DNA of 64,000 bases from Anaeromyces robustus (GCA_002104895.1 MCFG01000028.1:17501-81500), one strand, 5' to 3'. Positions 39,156-58,367 are shown, counted from the first letter of the stretch. A program made the numbers and translations. The notes: a model not told the origin generated them from the sequence alone.

Positions 39156-39382
39156 ATAATTAATTATTGATATAATTTATTCTTTTATTATTATTATTTT
39201 TTTTATTTTTTTTTGTTTTTTCCATTATTATTTTTTTTATTATTAATTATATATATTAAAAGCAGTTTTTTTATTTTAATATTTCATTTTGTTTAATAAA
39301 AATAATTTAAATTTATACACAATAACAAAACAACAATTACAATAAAAATTTTCTATCAAAATATTTATTAATAAGTAAAATT

Positions 39383-39418
<36 letters not shown>

Positions 39419-39924
39419 TTACAATAACAATAATAATAAAATTATTATTATTATTTTTATTATTATTAATATTAATATTATATATATTTTATTCCTACAA
39501 TCACTAACAATTCAATATAGAGTAAAATATTTATTTATATTATATAATCATTTTAATTTTATTTTAATTTATTTTTAAAATATTTTAAACATCATGGTGA
39601 AAAAATTATTTTTATTTATTCTTTAAATTAAATTAAAAATACTATTAAAAATAAAAATAAAATAAATAAAAAAAAAAAAAAGTTCATATATTTTTACTAT
39701 TATATTATAAAAAATTTTTCAATGTTTTATAATTATTTTAAATTAATAAGAATTATTAATTATATAAGTAATTAATTGAATTAGGACTTAACTTTTTAAT
39801 ATTTAAAAAGAAAGTATAAAAAAAAATTGGATAAAATGAAATTTGATGAATTAATTAAATTATGTTAAATCTACTATATCAATTAATGAACACATTAAAG
39901 CTAAATATAATATTGATATAAATC

Positions 39925-39959
<35 letters not shown>

Positions 39960-40575
39960 AACAGAAAAAGATTCTAAATTATCTTATGTACAACTAATAT
40001 TTATGTTGTTGATATATTACCAATTAAATAATTATATAGTTATTAAAAATGATAAATCATCTTGTAACAAAAAAGCATATGATAGTCATATATAAAACTG
40101 AATGAATGAATTAATATATAAATAAATAATAAATTATTTTTGTATATCTTAAATTAGGGAATCTTATTTTTTAATCATAATAGAAGAAAAATAAAAAGAA
40201 AACTAAATTATAATATAGTAATTTTTTTTAATGTTAAATTTTTATTATTTTTATAGTTGGTATAATAATAATAACCGTGTTTAATAAATAAATATATAAA
40301 TTATGTTTATGTTTATGGTATAAGTTCTATATTTTTTTTTTCTTTTGAAGTTATTATGTAGTATAATTAATACGTTGTTGAACATAGTGATGATCAATAA
40401 CTGATAAATCAACGATTCTGTTTATTAAAATATTACAATATTAATGATTAATGATTATAATAATAATCATAATAATAGTATATAATAATAATAATAATAA
40501 TAATATTGATATTACAATTAATATTAATTATTAAATATATTAAATATATATAGAATAAATTTATTATTATTATTA
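39156..40575. other. Convergent spacer between RCO1 and MED18
   Basis: Both neighbouring genes end here. Contains poly-A runs (39389-39412, 39929-39957) and a possible decayed small gene (39836-40095). No intact gene. Confidence 0.6.
39836..40095 (+). pseudogene. Possible decayed small coding sequence
   Basis: An ATG opens MKFDELIKLC then stops; one base further on, the next frame reads VKSTISINEHIKAKYNIDIN up to a ~30-nt A run. After the run, LTEKDSKLSYVQLIFM and later KNDKSSCNKKAYDSHI continue without stop. The codon choice looks protein-like, but no family is recognised, and a frameshift plus A-run expansion would be required. Confidence 0.25.
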
Positions 40576-42134
<1,559 letters not shown>

Positions 42135-43590
42135 TATATATTATTATTTAATGAAAAATTTTATTAATAAATTATAATTATGTATTAATTTTATATTTTT
42201 ATAAATTTTTTATTTTATCAATACAAATTCATCAGCTTAAAATATTTTAGAAAAAGAACTATTATAAATTTTTTATTTCCCTTTTTTTTTTTTATTTACA
42301 ATATTATATATATATAAAAATAAATTAAAAATAATTTATATACACATATAAATATATGTCATTATATATAAAATTAATGATTAATGGATGTTTATTATTA
42401 ATAAATTCAATATTTTTACATTAATAGATCACATGGTATCATATGATTAATGATTAATCAACTTATATGTATCATTCAATTAATGTAGATTTTATATATA
42501 TATTTGTTAAACTTTTTATATTTTTTATTTAAATTTATATAGTTTTATATATTAAAATTTATATTTATATATCTAAAGGATTGATTACTTATCAAATATA
42601 CTTTTTCTATTTTTTAAATATCATTATAAATACAATACAATAATAATAGGAATAATAATATAACTTTTGTAATTTTAAATATATAAATTACATAAAAAAT
42701 TTCTTTAACAGAAATACAGAAAGAAAGATAAAATACCATAAATAACATAATAAAAAAAATTTATTTAATTAATATTTAAGTTGTTTTTTATTAATAATAA
42801 CTTAAATATTTAATAATTAGGATTATTATTAAATCAATAATAATAAATTATTTGTTTTTAAAAAAAAAATTTTTTTTTATTATTATATTAATATAAATTT
42901 TAATATAATATTTTAATATGATAATTAATAATTCATAAATCTATATAATATTTATTATAATAATAATTTTAATTTTTTTTTTTTTTTTTTTTTTTTAACT
43001 AATATAAAAAGTGTTTATCCTTGTTAAGAAAAAGTGTGTATTGAAAATATAAAGTAATTTAAATATAATTATTTTTAGTATATAAATATTTAAAAAATAT
43101 AATTATTTTTAAATCATTAAATAATACTTTATTTATTTTTTTTTTTTTATTTTATAAAGAAAGTAAAAATATTATGATTATTATATATATTAAATAAACA
43201 ATAACATATATTAAATAATAAAAAAGTATTTAATAATTTAAAAATTGAAATTGATAATTGCTTTTATTTGTATTTTTATTTATAATATTAGTGATATTTG
43301 TAATTAATTTTTCTATTTATTAATAATATATGTTTTTATATACTTTTTCATAATATATTTATTGGAATTTAAATAAATAAAATAATAAAAACACAAAAAT
43401 AACACAAACAAACAAACAAACAAAATAATACAAATACCATAAAAAATATAAAATAAAAATATAACGAAAATAAAATCATATAAATAATCAAACAAATAAA
43501 TAAACAAACAAATAAACAAACAAATAAACAAACAAATAAATAAATTATATAAAGAAATCATTTTTAGAATAATAGAATAAGGACAAAAAT
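42135..43590. promoter_or_regulatory. Shared divergent spacer, MED18 (-) and PP2A-A (+)
   Basis: 1.46 kb between two divergent start codons must carry both promoters. It has a 12-bp inverted repeat (42771-42782 / 42799-42810), several A- and T-runs and an AAAC/AAAT run just before the PP2A start (about 43407-43550). No defined promoter motif can be named. Confidence 0.5.
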
Positions 43591-45944
43591 ATGAATCCAG
43601 AAGACGAAGTTAATTCACTTTATCCTATTGCTGTTTTAATAGATGAATTAAAGCACGATGATGTATCATTAAGATTAAATGCTATTCGTAATTTAACTAC
43701 CATCGCGTCAGCTTTAGGTATTGAAAGAACTAGAGAAGAATTAATTCCTTTCCTTGATGGTAAAATAAATTATTTTTTTTATTTATTATTTAAATAAAGA
43801 TATATCAAAAAAGAATATTTCAAGCCACTGTTATATATTTATATATCATCCATTAATATAAATAAAAATAATTGATAAAGGTTATATATAAAAATAATAT
43901 ATAATTATTATGATTATTTTTATTGATATATGGAAAATATATAATATTTGTTTTTTTAATGAAATCTTTAAAATTTTAAAAATTAATATAATTGATGGAT
44001 AATACACAAAGTTATAAGTTTTTACGAATGTTAATCAAATGTTTATTATAAAATTATTTATTAAGGAATGACTCAGATATATATATATTATACATCTTTA
44101 TTATTTATTTTGAATGTTCTTATCTTATATTTATAATAAGAAGCGAGAAATAATAAAGAGAGAACAATGTCAATAAATGAATAGAATATTAGAATTTTAT
44201 AATAGGAAAAATACTTATTAAATTTTTTTGATATAGATTTTAGAAGTATATATTATTTATTTTTATTTGAAAAGAGTTTGTATATGAAAGAGAACTATAA
44301 ATTATTATTAATAATTCTGAGAAGAAAAACAAATTAAAAAATTAAAAAAAAAACAACCAAAACAACCAAAACAATAACAACAACCGGAAACAAAACAAAA
44401 CGAAACAAGTAAACAAACAAATAAAATGAAAAAAAAAAAAAAGAACAATGAAAAAAGAAACTGAATTGCAAAGAAAAAATTAATAAATAATATATAAGAT
44501 AAAAAATAAAACTGAAACAAAATTTGAAATAACAAATTATATTTTGTTTTATTTATAATATAAAAATATAAAAATAATGCAACAAAAAATTTTTTTTTGT
44601 TACATACATACATTAATTCTAATTTTTTTTTTTTTTCCAGTTATAAACAATACCTTCATATACATATTTAAAGTCTTAATATAAAGATTATAAAAATAAT
44701 ATAAAATACAATAATGAAATTATAAAAATAAATAATATTTTATATTAATGAAAGATATATTAAATATATATATATAGATGGAAGAGATATACAATAATTT
44801 TATATTAATGAAAGATATATTAAATATATATATATAGATGGAAGAGATATACAATAATTTTATAAATTCAATAAGAAAATAATTAATAATATTAAATAAA
44901 TTTTTTATTAATTTAAATTAAATAGAATCTATTGACGATGAAGATGAAGTTCTTTTAGCTCTTGCTGAAGAATTAGGAAATTTAATTGATCATGTTGGTG
45001 GTCCACAATACGCCCATTGTCTTTTATCACCATTAGAAAACTTAGCTGCTGTTGAAGAAACTGTTGTTAGAGAAAAAGTAAATATATAGATTTTTAAAGT
45101 ATACTTATACCAATGAAAGAATTATATAAGAATAAAACCAAAAAAAAAAAAAATACATATATATATTTTGAAATATTAATTCAATGGAATATATTTTATA
45201 TTTATATATATATTTATTTTAATAATATATTCAATAATTATAATTTATAATAATACTAATACTAATATTAATAACTATAATAAAGGCTATTGAATCATTA
45301 TCAAAGATTGCTCAAATTTTTTCTTCAGAACAAATTGAAAATCAATACATAAGTTTAATTAAAAGATTAACTAATGGAGATTGGTTCACTAGCAGAACTA
45401 GTGCTTGTGGTTTATACGCTCCAGTATACAAGAAATGTCAACCAAGTACTCAAGCTGAATTAAAAAAGTAAACATAAAAGAGAAAAAACAAAAAGAATAA
45501 AAAATTAATATTTAAATATATATATATATTAATAGTAATAATAATAATTGTAAATAAAAAAAATTTAATTCAACAAATAAAAGGATAGAGGATTAAATTA
45601 TTATTATTATTATTGTTATTTTTATTAAATTTAAATAATAAATAGATTATATGCACAATTATGTAAAGATGATACACCAATGGTTCGTCGTGCTGCTACT
45701 ACTAATATGGCTGTATGTTAATAATAATATTCAAGAGTAAATATATTATTAATAATAAATACTAAAAATTATATTATTTTTATATAATTATTAATATTAA
45801 ATTATATAGAAATTTGTAAAAGAAGTATCACAAGATAGTATTATCAATGAATTTGTTCCACTTTTCAAAATTTTATCTAAGGATGATCAAGTATGATATA
45901 TCAATAATTTAAACAATATAGAATTAAAATGATAACTATAATAT

Positions 45945-45979
<35 letters not shown>

Positions 45980-48130
45980 ATAATAATAATGATAATAATA
46001 ATAATTCAATGTCAAAATTAATAAAATATTTAATTAATAATAGGATTCTGTTAGATTATTAACTGTCGAAGTCTTTGTTTCAATCTTTGAAGTTTTATCA
46101 TTTGAAAACAATGAAAATCTTTTAAATGAAGAATTAAGAGGTTTATGTACAGATAGTTCTTGGAGAGTTAGATATATGGTTGCTGATAATTTAGTTAAGG
46201 TATAATTAATATAATTAATATATTCATTTATTAAATATATATTAAATAATGGAAAAAAAAAATAAAAAATATACATATTTTTTCTTATTTTTACATAAAA
46301 AATAATTAATATTATATTAATATTTATAACAAAAAATATTATTAAAAAAAAATTAAATAAAATAATAAAAGGTTGCCAACGTTGTTGGTAACAAAACCAT
46401 TCAAAATGAATTAGTTGAATTTTTCATTAACTTTTTAAGTGATAATGAACCAGAAGTTAGAACAGCAGCTTCTACTCAAATTTCCGGATTTTGTGCATTC
46501 ATTCCAAAGGATACTATTCTTAATAAGATTTTACCATGCTTAAAGAATTTAGTTACTGATTCTTCTCAACATGTTCGTGGCTCTTTAGCTCTTAATATTA
46601 GTGGATTAGCTCCATTATTAGGCAAAGAATCGTAAGAAAAAAAATTTTTTTTTAAATTATTATATACATATAATTTCTTATTAATTATTAATTATTCTTT
46701 ATATATATATTAAATACCTTCTTCCTTTATTTATTTATTTATTTTTTTGTTTTATAACATTTTAAACTATTGATATGTATATATAAACATTTTTTTTATA
46801 ATTAGTACTATTGAATATTTATTACCATTGTTCTTACAATTATTAAAGGATGAAATTCCAGAAGTTCGTTTAAATATTATATCTAAATTAGATGTAGTTA
46901 ATAAAGGTAATTTAATTATTGCTATATATATATATATATATATTAAAGTTTAATACTTATAATTGACATTAATAATAATACATATTATTCTTAATATTAT
47001 TGTTATCTTATTAAACATATATTTTTGATAATTTTTATATTAATATTAATTAATTTATTTAATAATATTATAGTTATTGGAATTGAATTATTATCACAGT
47101 CATTACTTCCAGCTATTGTTGAACTTGCTGAAGATAAACAATGGAGAGTTCGTTTAGCAATTATTGAACACATTCCATTACTTGCTAGTCAATTAGTAAA
47201 TATTATATACATGAATTTAATAAAATATTAATTAATAACATCATATAAATATTTAATTTATTTATTTATTTATTTATTTATTTTTTTTTTATTTTTATTT
47301 TTTAATTTTTTTTTAATTAAAATAGGGTGTTCAATTCTTTGATGAAAAACTTGGTAGTTTATGTATGTCATGGTTAGGTGACTGTGTATATTCTATTCGT
47401 GAAGCAGCTACAACTAATCTTAGAAAGTTAACAGATGTCTTTGGTGTTGAATGGGCAAGAACAACTATTATTCCACAAATTATGGTATTTGCTCAACATA
47501 GTAATTATTTATATAGAATGACTATGATTTTTGCTATTACTGTAAGTAAAATTCAATATATATACATTTTTAAAAGTATTACTTTAAAATATAATAAATA
47601 TAATATATATATCATTTAATGTTTTAAATTTTATATTTATTATATATATATATATATTAATTTAAAATAAATATAAATATAATATAAATAAAAATATTAA
47701 ATAGACTTTGGCTCAAGCTTTAACTCCAGAAATGATTGCTGAAATAATAATTCCAACTATTGCTAATTTATCTGATGATCCAATTCCAAATATTAGATTT
47801 AATGTAGCAAAATCATTTGAACAATTAATTCCATTAATGAAAACTCCACAACTTCAAAAAGCTAAAGAAGAAATTGTAAAACCAACTTTAATGAAATTAC
47901 ATGAAGATACTGATAATGATGTCAAGTTCTTCGCAAATAGAGCTTTATCAATTGGTAAGATAAATTTAATATATAATTTGATAGAATTATATAATATTTT
48001 ATTTTTATGTATTTAATAATATAAATCATTCATTATTTTATTAATTTTTTTTTTTTTTTCATTTTTATTATATAATTTTTTAACTTTTTAATTAATTAAA
48101 ATATTCTTATTTAAAGTTGATTCTGTATAA
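43591..48130 (+). CDS. PPP2R1A: Protein phosphatase 2A scaffold (A/PR65) subunit, HEAT repeats
   Basis: Twelve exons: 43591-43759, 44926-45077, 45286-45467, 45646-45712, 45810-45890, 46044-46199, 46372-46631, 46806-46906, 47074-47195, 47326-47541, 47705-47954, 48117-48130; 589 aa, the same length as human PR65-alpha. It is the horseshoe scaffold of about 15 HEAT repeats that joins the PP2A catalytic subunit to B regulatory subunits (yeast Tpd3). Clear matches along the whole length: [133 protein letters not shown]. The last exon contributes only the tail VDSV and stop. Start chosen at [12 protein letters not shown], agreeing with the family N-terminus. Confidence 0.97.
44741..44860. repeat. 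Exact 60-bp tandem duplication in PP2A intron 1
   Basis: 44741-44800 and 44801-44860 are identical over 60 bp, each containing GATGGAAGAGATATACAATA. The exact identity in intronic DNA points to a very recent duplication (or an assembly doubling). Confidence 0.9.
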
Positions 48131-48289
48131 ACTATTTAAATCTTACTCATTTAATAGAAAAAGAAATTTCTGGAATTCACTTTTAATGAAAGAAATCAAA
48201 TAAATATATAAAATATACATAACAAAATCAAAAGCTAAAACAAAAGTTTATTTTTACTAATAAATTAATAAGCAAAATATAATTAAAAA

Positions 48290-48324
<35 letters not shown>

Positions 48325-50039
48325 ATATATATATATAAATATATATTTTAAAAATAATAAATAGTAGAGAGAAAATAACAAGAAAAAAAAAATTTATAAA
48401 ATATAAATAATTTATAAAAATTTTAACAAATAAAAATATAAAAAATAATAACAAAAAAAAAATAATAATATTAAAAAAAAAAAAAAAAAGTACATAAAAA
48501 AAAAGTAAACAAAAAAAAGTTATGAACATAAATAAAAAATATGAAAAAATAATAATAATAATAATATTAATTTCATTACAATAATTATAGTTTAAAAGAT
48601 AAAAATATTTGTAATAATAATTGTAATAATAATTATTTTTAATTTTTTTTTTAAAAATAAAAATAAAAAAAAAAAAAAATTATATATATAAATAAAAAAA
48701 AAATTACAAAAAAAAAAAAAAGTAATATATATTTTTAATTTATGTAATGAAATATAAAATTTAATTTTAGTATGTTTTATATATATATATATATATATTT
48801 TGTTATATTTATTATTTTAATTTTTTTTTTTTTATTATTTTTTAGTTTTTTATAGTTGTTTTATTTTATTTTATTTATTTATTTGTTATTTATTAAAGTA
48901 TATCATGATTACCATTGAGTACTCTAAATAATTATATGTATATATATGTATAAAGTGTTAACATTTTTATATATATATATAAATATTATATATTTATTTT
49001 GAATTTGAAGTGAATATTAATAGAGAATAAAACTACAGGCAATAATGAAGATGAAAATATAGTAAAAATAATTAGAGTTGACTATAGAATAAAATATTAA
49101 TATAAATTTAAATGGATTATCGATTATCACTATATTTGAAGTATTTAAAAGTTTAAATATAATTAAATTTTTAGTTGAAAATGGAACAAATAATAATAAT
49201 AATAAAAAGAAAAATATTAATGGTGAAACATTTTGTTTGTTAAAACTAAATATAAATAATGGTAAAACACCAAAATATATATATAAGTGAAATAGGAAAA
49301 AAGAATCAATGATAAAGTATTAATAGAACAATATATGTACTTTGAATTGTATTTTATTTAATGAAAAATTAACATATTTATAAAAATAACTTTATTTTTA
49401 TTTTTATTTTTTATTTTTTTTTTTTTTTATTTTTTATTTTTTTTTTTTTTTTTATTTTTTTTATGTATTTTTTTTATCTTTTACTATTATTATGTTTATA
49501 TCTAATTTTTTTTTTTTTTTTACTTTTTATATATTTTTTTGTAAAATTATCTATAAAAAATATTAAAAATATTTTTTTTTTAAACTTGTAAAAACATATA
49601 AATACAAGTCTTGAAATTAAATTATTATTTTATTATTAATTATTCTAATTTGATATTACTCTAATTAATTATTGATGTTATTCTAAATAATCTATTTATA
49701 TATTAATAATATATATTAATTATATAATAATATTTATATATATTTCTTTCATATATATCAAATATGATGAAATAAAAAAAAAAAAAATAAAAATTATTAC
49801 TAATATATATATTATATGAATTGTTAATATTATTACTAATAAAAATTATATATAGTAAATAACAAAAAAGAAATAATATTATTTCTGAAAATATTATTAT
49901 TATTATTATTACAAAAAATGAAGAATTATGATATTGAAAAAAAGATAGATAAATAATAATAATAATAATAAGGGAAACAGGATATATATATTAATAAAAT
50001 ATTATAAAATATTATTAATTATTATAATTTTTTTTATCA

Positions 50040-50072
<33 letters not shown>

Positions 50073-50354
50073 CTATATATATATGTGTGAATACATATAT
50101 ATTTATAAATAAATTTATTTTTGATAAAATAATTATTGTTTTGTTAATTCTAATTCTATTGATATTGTCTTGTATTTATTTTATATTTATATCAAATTAA
50201 TATTTATAAATATGTATGTATTATTAATGTTTTTATTTAATACTTTTATTAAATATATATAAAAATATATTATAATAAAAGATAATAAATATTTTTATTG
50301 AAGAAATAAATGAAAATGATTGTGTTATATATATATTATATTATTAACTTACAA
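48131..50354. other. Convergent spacer between PP2A-A and the RhoGAP gene
   Basis: A- and T-runs, including a long A run at 48293-48320 and T runs near 49410-49455 and 50041-50072. Holds a decayed ankyrin-like fragment (49090-49290). No intact gene. Confidence 0.6.
49090..49290 (+). pseudogene. Ankyrin-repeat gene relic
   Basis: A frame without a start codon reads through about 65 codons to TGA at 49288. It contains SLNIIKFLVENGTN and KNINGETF, then NINNGKTPKY, the usual ankyrin pattern of LNIIKxLVENGAD-x-N-x-x-x-x-GxTP. The central loop is an Asn run. There is no ATG or splice context in frame upstream, so this is probably a leftover of a larger ankyrin gene. Confidence 0.5.
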
Positions 50355-53023
<2,669 letters not shown>

Positions 53024-53929
53024 TGTTGTTTATATATTACTCTATTGTTTGATAATAAATATAAAAAAAAATATATGTAACATGAAAAAAGTTAAATTTA
53101 TGTTGAATTATTAAATATAATTAAAATATATTGCTTTATAATATTAAAAAAACTGAATTTTTGTAATTTATTTATTTATTTATTTATTTATACCTTTTTT
53201 AAATTAAAAAAAATTAATAAAACAATTTACTTATTTGTTTATTTGTTTCTTATATTTTTTTTATGTAATCAGAAATACTGATAATATATATTTTAAAGAT
53301 TTCTAAATAATAAAGAAATCAATATATAATATATAACAACTATTATTTATTTTTTCTTAAATAATTTTTATTTATTATTTTACAAAATGCCAGTTTTTAA
53401 ATATGAATTTTATCAAAACTATTAATTATATAATAATATTTCTTTTTAATATTTTAGAGTCTGTTTGATATTCATTATTTTTAAAATATTATTCTTAATT
53501 AATTATTTTTTTTTATTTTTTTATATTTTTATTGATATAGAATGGATGCTTTGATTAATTATTTGTCTATTAGGTTAATTGTTTGTTTGTTATTTTGCTT
53601 TATTGTGTTAAAGTTTTATAGCCATTTAATATAATTTTTATTAACATTTAATAATGATTTATATTTTAAATGATAAAATAAAACATTTTATTTTTTTAAA
53701 CTTTGTATTTAATCTTTAAAGAAAACGAAACTTTAAAGTATAAATTATATAATTTTTACTATTTTATCTATCAAAACAAAACAATACAAAATAAAACAAA
53801 ACAGTATAAATTTTTTTTTTCATATATTGAAATAAAAAAATTTTTTTAAAATAGTATAAATAGACAAATAGAAATATTTTTAATAATAATTAATATTGAA
53901 AATTAAATCAAAATTATTATTAAATAAAA

Positions 53930-53961
<32 letters not shown>

Positions 53962-54440
53962 CCTTTTTATATATATTTATATATTTATTCATTTATATTG
54001 AATATTTATATATTTATATATTTATATTCATTTATTTATTATTAACATATTTATTTATTTATTAATTTATTACTTATTATCATTATTATTCCTACTATTT
54101 ATAAATATATATTTAGATTATATATAAAATATAAATAATATATATATTATCTGTATAATTATATATAATTGTTATTAATGACAAAAGAATTATAATTTTT
54201 TTTATAATAAATCAACATATAAATTAATATAAAATAATATATATAGTAATAAATTAAATATATATATATTTTTTGTACTAAATTATTGAAATATTTATTT
54301 ATTATTGATTATTTGTTTATTTCTTTTAATTAAATAAAAAGGAAAAAAGAAATACAAAATTTATATATAAAATTAAAACAAAAGAATAATATATATATAT
54401 ATATAACCATAAAACAAGAAAAAAAAAAATAAAGTATATG

Positions 54441-54504
54441 AAAAAAAAAGTATATTAAATTTCCTTTTCATTTACAAAAATAAATTTAATATACTTTTTT
54501 TTTT
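54441..54504. repeat. 22-bp inverted repeat
   Basis: 54441-54462 and 54483-54504 are complementary: A-run plus GTATATTAAATTT against AAATTTAATATAC plus T-run, with a 20-bp spacer. Confidence 0.8.
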
Positions 54505-55964
54505 TTTTAGAGAAAATTAAAGAGCATTCTGAAATTTTTAGCGTAAAAATGTAAAAATGTAAAGATTATGAGATTTTTAATAATAGAAATAATTTCATTA
54601 ATATAATATATATATTATAGTTATAAAAATATAAAGTATAAGTAAAAAAAGAAAATTATAAACTTTAATTAGTATTTTTATTTTTGGAGGATAAATTTTA
54701 TATGCTAATTTAAATTTTAATAATTCTATTAATTCTTAAAAATGATTTATCAAATAAATTAGTCATATTAATGCTAAATTATTATAATATATAATAATAA
54801 TAAGAAATAAGTTTTTATTATTTATTTATTAAATATTATGGTTTTAATACTAAATGTTATAAATTAATTATAATGGTTTTCTAATATTTCATATTATCTT
54901 TCTATAAATATGGAAAACTTTTTTATATTTTTTTATTAATTATGGGATATTTAAAAATATTTTTTTTTTTTGTAATTTAAAGTTTGCATGGATAACTTTA
55001 AAACATATAAATTAATTTTATTTATTAATAAAATACTACTTAGCCAATTGAAATAGATTAATTTATAAAATTTAATTTAGAGAAAAAAAATAATTATGTA
55101 ATCTTTTTTTTTTTTTTTTATAATTTATAAATGATAAAAAAAAATTATATGATTGTACTCTTTTAAGAAAACTCTACGAATTATATATTAATTCTAAGAA
55201 GTATACAAATAATTATTATAAATACCATAAAGCATAAAATAATTTTTATAGATGCATTATTTTAAATTGCGAAAAGTACTTTGAATATTATATAAAATTT
55301 TTAAAGTGCTTTGTTTAATAAATAGTAAGTTTTACATTTTCAATTATAAAATAATATATAAATAATATCTATTAATGTTAGTAATGTCCTTAGAAAGATT
55401 GAAACTGAAAATAAAATATATAAAAATTTTTATATTTGAACCATTATTTAATCTGAGATAATGAATTTTTATTTCTATTTTTTAGGATACTTTTAATTGT
55501 TTCAAATAAAATAATACTAAAATACATAATATTTACAATTTATTTTTTTTGTTGAACATTAGCTTATTTCAGATTTTTATTTTATATAAATATTAATATA
55601 ATAAATATTATTTAAAATAATTATTTAAAAGTAACATACATGAGGAATATGAACAAGTAAAAAATATATAATAATTGTTATTCTCTTAAAAGATATTTTC
55701 TAAATGTCATAAAGTAATATTTTTTTTAAAAATTGATTGAGTAAAAAAAAAAAAACCAGGATATTGAGTATTGCCTTTTTTAATTATAGTTATGCCTCTT
55801 TTTTTAATTATATTAAATAATTCATTTTGTTGAAAAATATTTTAATGTGTAGATATTAATAATTAAAATTATTGCTAAAAAAAAAAAAAAACAATTGTTT
55901 TTAAAAAGTAAATATTTTAAAATATATATATGTATAATTAAGATAATAATAAAACAATTAATAA

Positions 55965-56009
55965 ATAAATGAATAAATAAATAAATTAATTAATTAATAA
56001 ATAAATTAA

Positions 56010-56060
<51 letters not shown>

Positions 56061-56998
56061 ATTCAAACAAATTTGATTTAATTAAGGTAAAAATTTTAAT
56101 TTAGTTAATTATCCAATCAATTCAATTAATTAATAGAATTTTTTTATATAAAAAATCTTTTTAACGATTTGATCAAATTTATTTTTTAAACTATTTGAGA
56201 TATGAATTTAAAATAACATAATTAAGAAAAAGAATGAAAGCGATTAATAATTAGACTTTATAGATAGTAAAAAAGTTTATATATATGTACTATTTATGAA
56301 AAGTTATATGTATTATAAATAAGCAAATTAATATATTAAAAATGAACTAGGTTGATAGTTTAATCAATGATATATATTATTGATTAGACAGTCCCTTTTT
56401 ATGAACTTTTAATATTAAATATTTTAATATTTATTTGCAAAATCAAATTCTGTATTTATTGACTAGTTTATCTTAATTAAATGATAACACTAGTTTACTA
56501 GTACAGATACATTTTATGATATTTAAATTAATTTTAAAATTGTATTTTTTGAATAATTCATATTTTTTTGATTTAATTTTAATAGTTTTTTTTTTTATAA
56601 AACAAACAGAAAAAAAAAGGTGAAATGAAAATAGTAAGAAAAGAAAATACATCAAAATGAATTGATTTATTATTAAATTAAATTATAATTAGAGAGAAAA
56701 AAAAATAAAATGTATGATTTTTTTCTTTGTTAATAAAATTAATTATTATATTTTGATATGTCTTTTTTAAATATATTTGATTTGCTGAAAAATTGTTATT
56801 TATTTATATGAACTTATTTTTAAGAAATTTATTGATAATTTGTAAGAAATTATTTTTTTAAAGAATGAGAATGTAATATTTTATATATATATTTATAAAT
56901 ATTTATGAGTTTTATTGGATCTTTAGTAAAAGTATTAAAACTTTTTATTCTTTATAATACAATTTATTGCTTTGAGGTTTATTTATTATTATTATTAT

Positions 56999-57080
<82 letters not shown>

Positions 57081-57082
57081 TA
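55965..57082. repeat. AAAT tract and ATT/AAT inverted tract
   Basis: AAAT units at 55965-56060 and an ATT run turning into an AAT run at 56986-57082; the second is self-complementary. The sequence between is ordinary AT-rich spacer. Confidence 0.75.
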
Positions 57083-58367
57083 ATTATAATATAATTATAG
57101 TAGTTGTAATTTTGCTTAAATATATTATATTTATTTGCTTTGGTTATATAAATGTGTTATGTGTTATGTTTAATATATTAAGATTTATATACTTTCTTCA
57201 TAATAAGATTTATCATATTTTTAATATTTATTATAAATATTTTAATATCACATGATTATATTGAATATAATAGACTTAAATAGACTTCAATAATAATCGA
57301 GAACTTCTAATAAAAAAAATGAGGGATCAACTTTAATTATAATAATTATTAATAATATTATTAAAAAAGTTAATAATTATGATATTTATTTTATTACATA
57401 AATTAGTTTGCTATTTGTACAACAATATAATTTACGTAGAATAAATTAAAAATATACTAATAACATTATTGTTTATATATCATTTAATAATCAATATAAA
57501 GTAAATTTTATTTTTCATTTTCTATTTTATCTTTGTTTTTTGATTATATTTAATTGAAATAAAAAAAAAAGGTAACTAAAAAAAAACTATTTCGGTAGAA
57601 AAAAATAGAAAAAAAATTAAAAATTGAAAATGAATCCTAATATATAAAAATAATACATAATTGTGAATTTTAAAGAAGATTTAAAAATATATCAATCAAT
57701 TATTATTAATATTATGGAATAATAAAATTAATAAAGTTCTCAATTTTTATGATATATTATAAATATCAAATATTTCTTTTATATAAATATTCAAAGTGCT
57801 TATAGATTGTATATATGTTATAACTAAAAGCAATAATAATAATAATAATAATAATATATATTTTTCATTTTCAATTAATGATAAATAATAATCATATTCA
57901 ATATTTTAACATATAATTATATTTTATTCAGTAATAAACCAACATTTTAATTAGTTTGTTCATAATTTTAACATATATATGTATAAATATTTTAAAACTC
58001 GAGCATTATTAATATATCATTATTTTTTTTAATAGTTGAATAATATTAATTATTACTTTAAAACGATATATATATATATCAATAATTATTTTTATTATTG
58101 TTTAGAATTAATAATTGTACAGTAATATTGCTAAATATATATAAATTTTATGAAAATAAACTAATTTTGGAATTTTATAATAATATATAATTAAAATTAG
58201 AAATATATATAATATATAAACATATTTTATTTCATGCATTTATTTACTAAATTTTTATTAAAACAAAGAAAAAAAAAATAAAAACAAAGACAATAAATTA
58301 ACAAATAAACTTTTTTTTTATTTCTTCTTTTTATTTCTTTAATATAATTTATATAAAAAAGAACATC

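Larger units (their letters stand above)
53024..58367. other. 5.3-kb gene-free spacer, RhoGAP (-) and YKT6 (+) promoters
   Basis: Largest empty stretch of the window. Contains a T run (53934-53961), a hairpin (54441-54504), an AAAT tract (55965-56060), an ATT/AAT tract (56986-57082) and an AAT run (57833-57856). No reading frame, tRNA or rRNA pattern could be supported on either strand. Confidence 0.6.

Noticed and set aside
44069-44075. TGACTCA, a Gcn4/AP-1 type site
   Set aside because: A single 7-mer inside an intron, expected by chance over 64 kb on two strands.
56473-56655. 60-residue minus-strand frame
   Set aside because: Composition is Lys/Phe/Leu/Ser only and no family or splice partner is visible.
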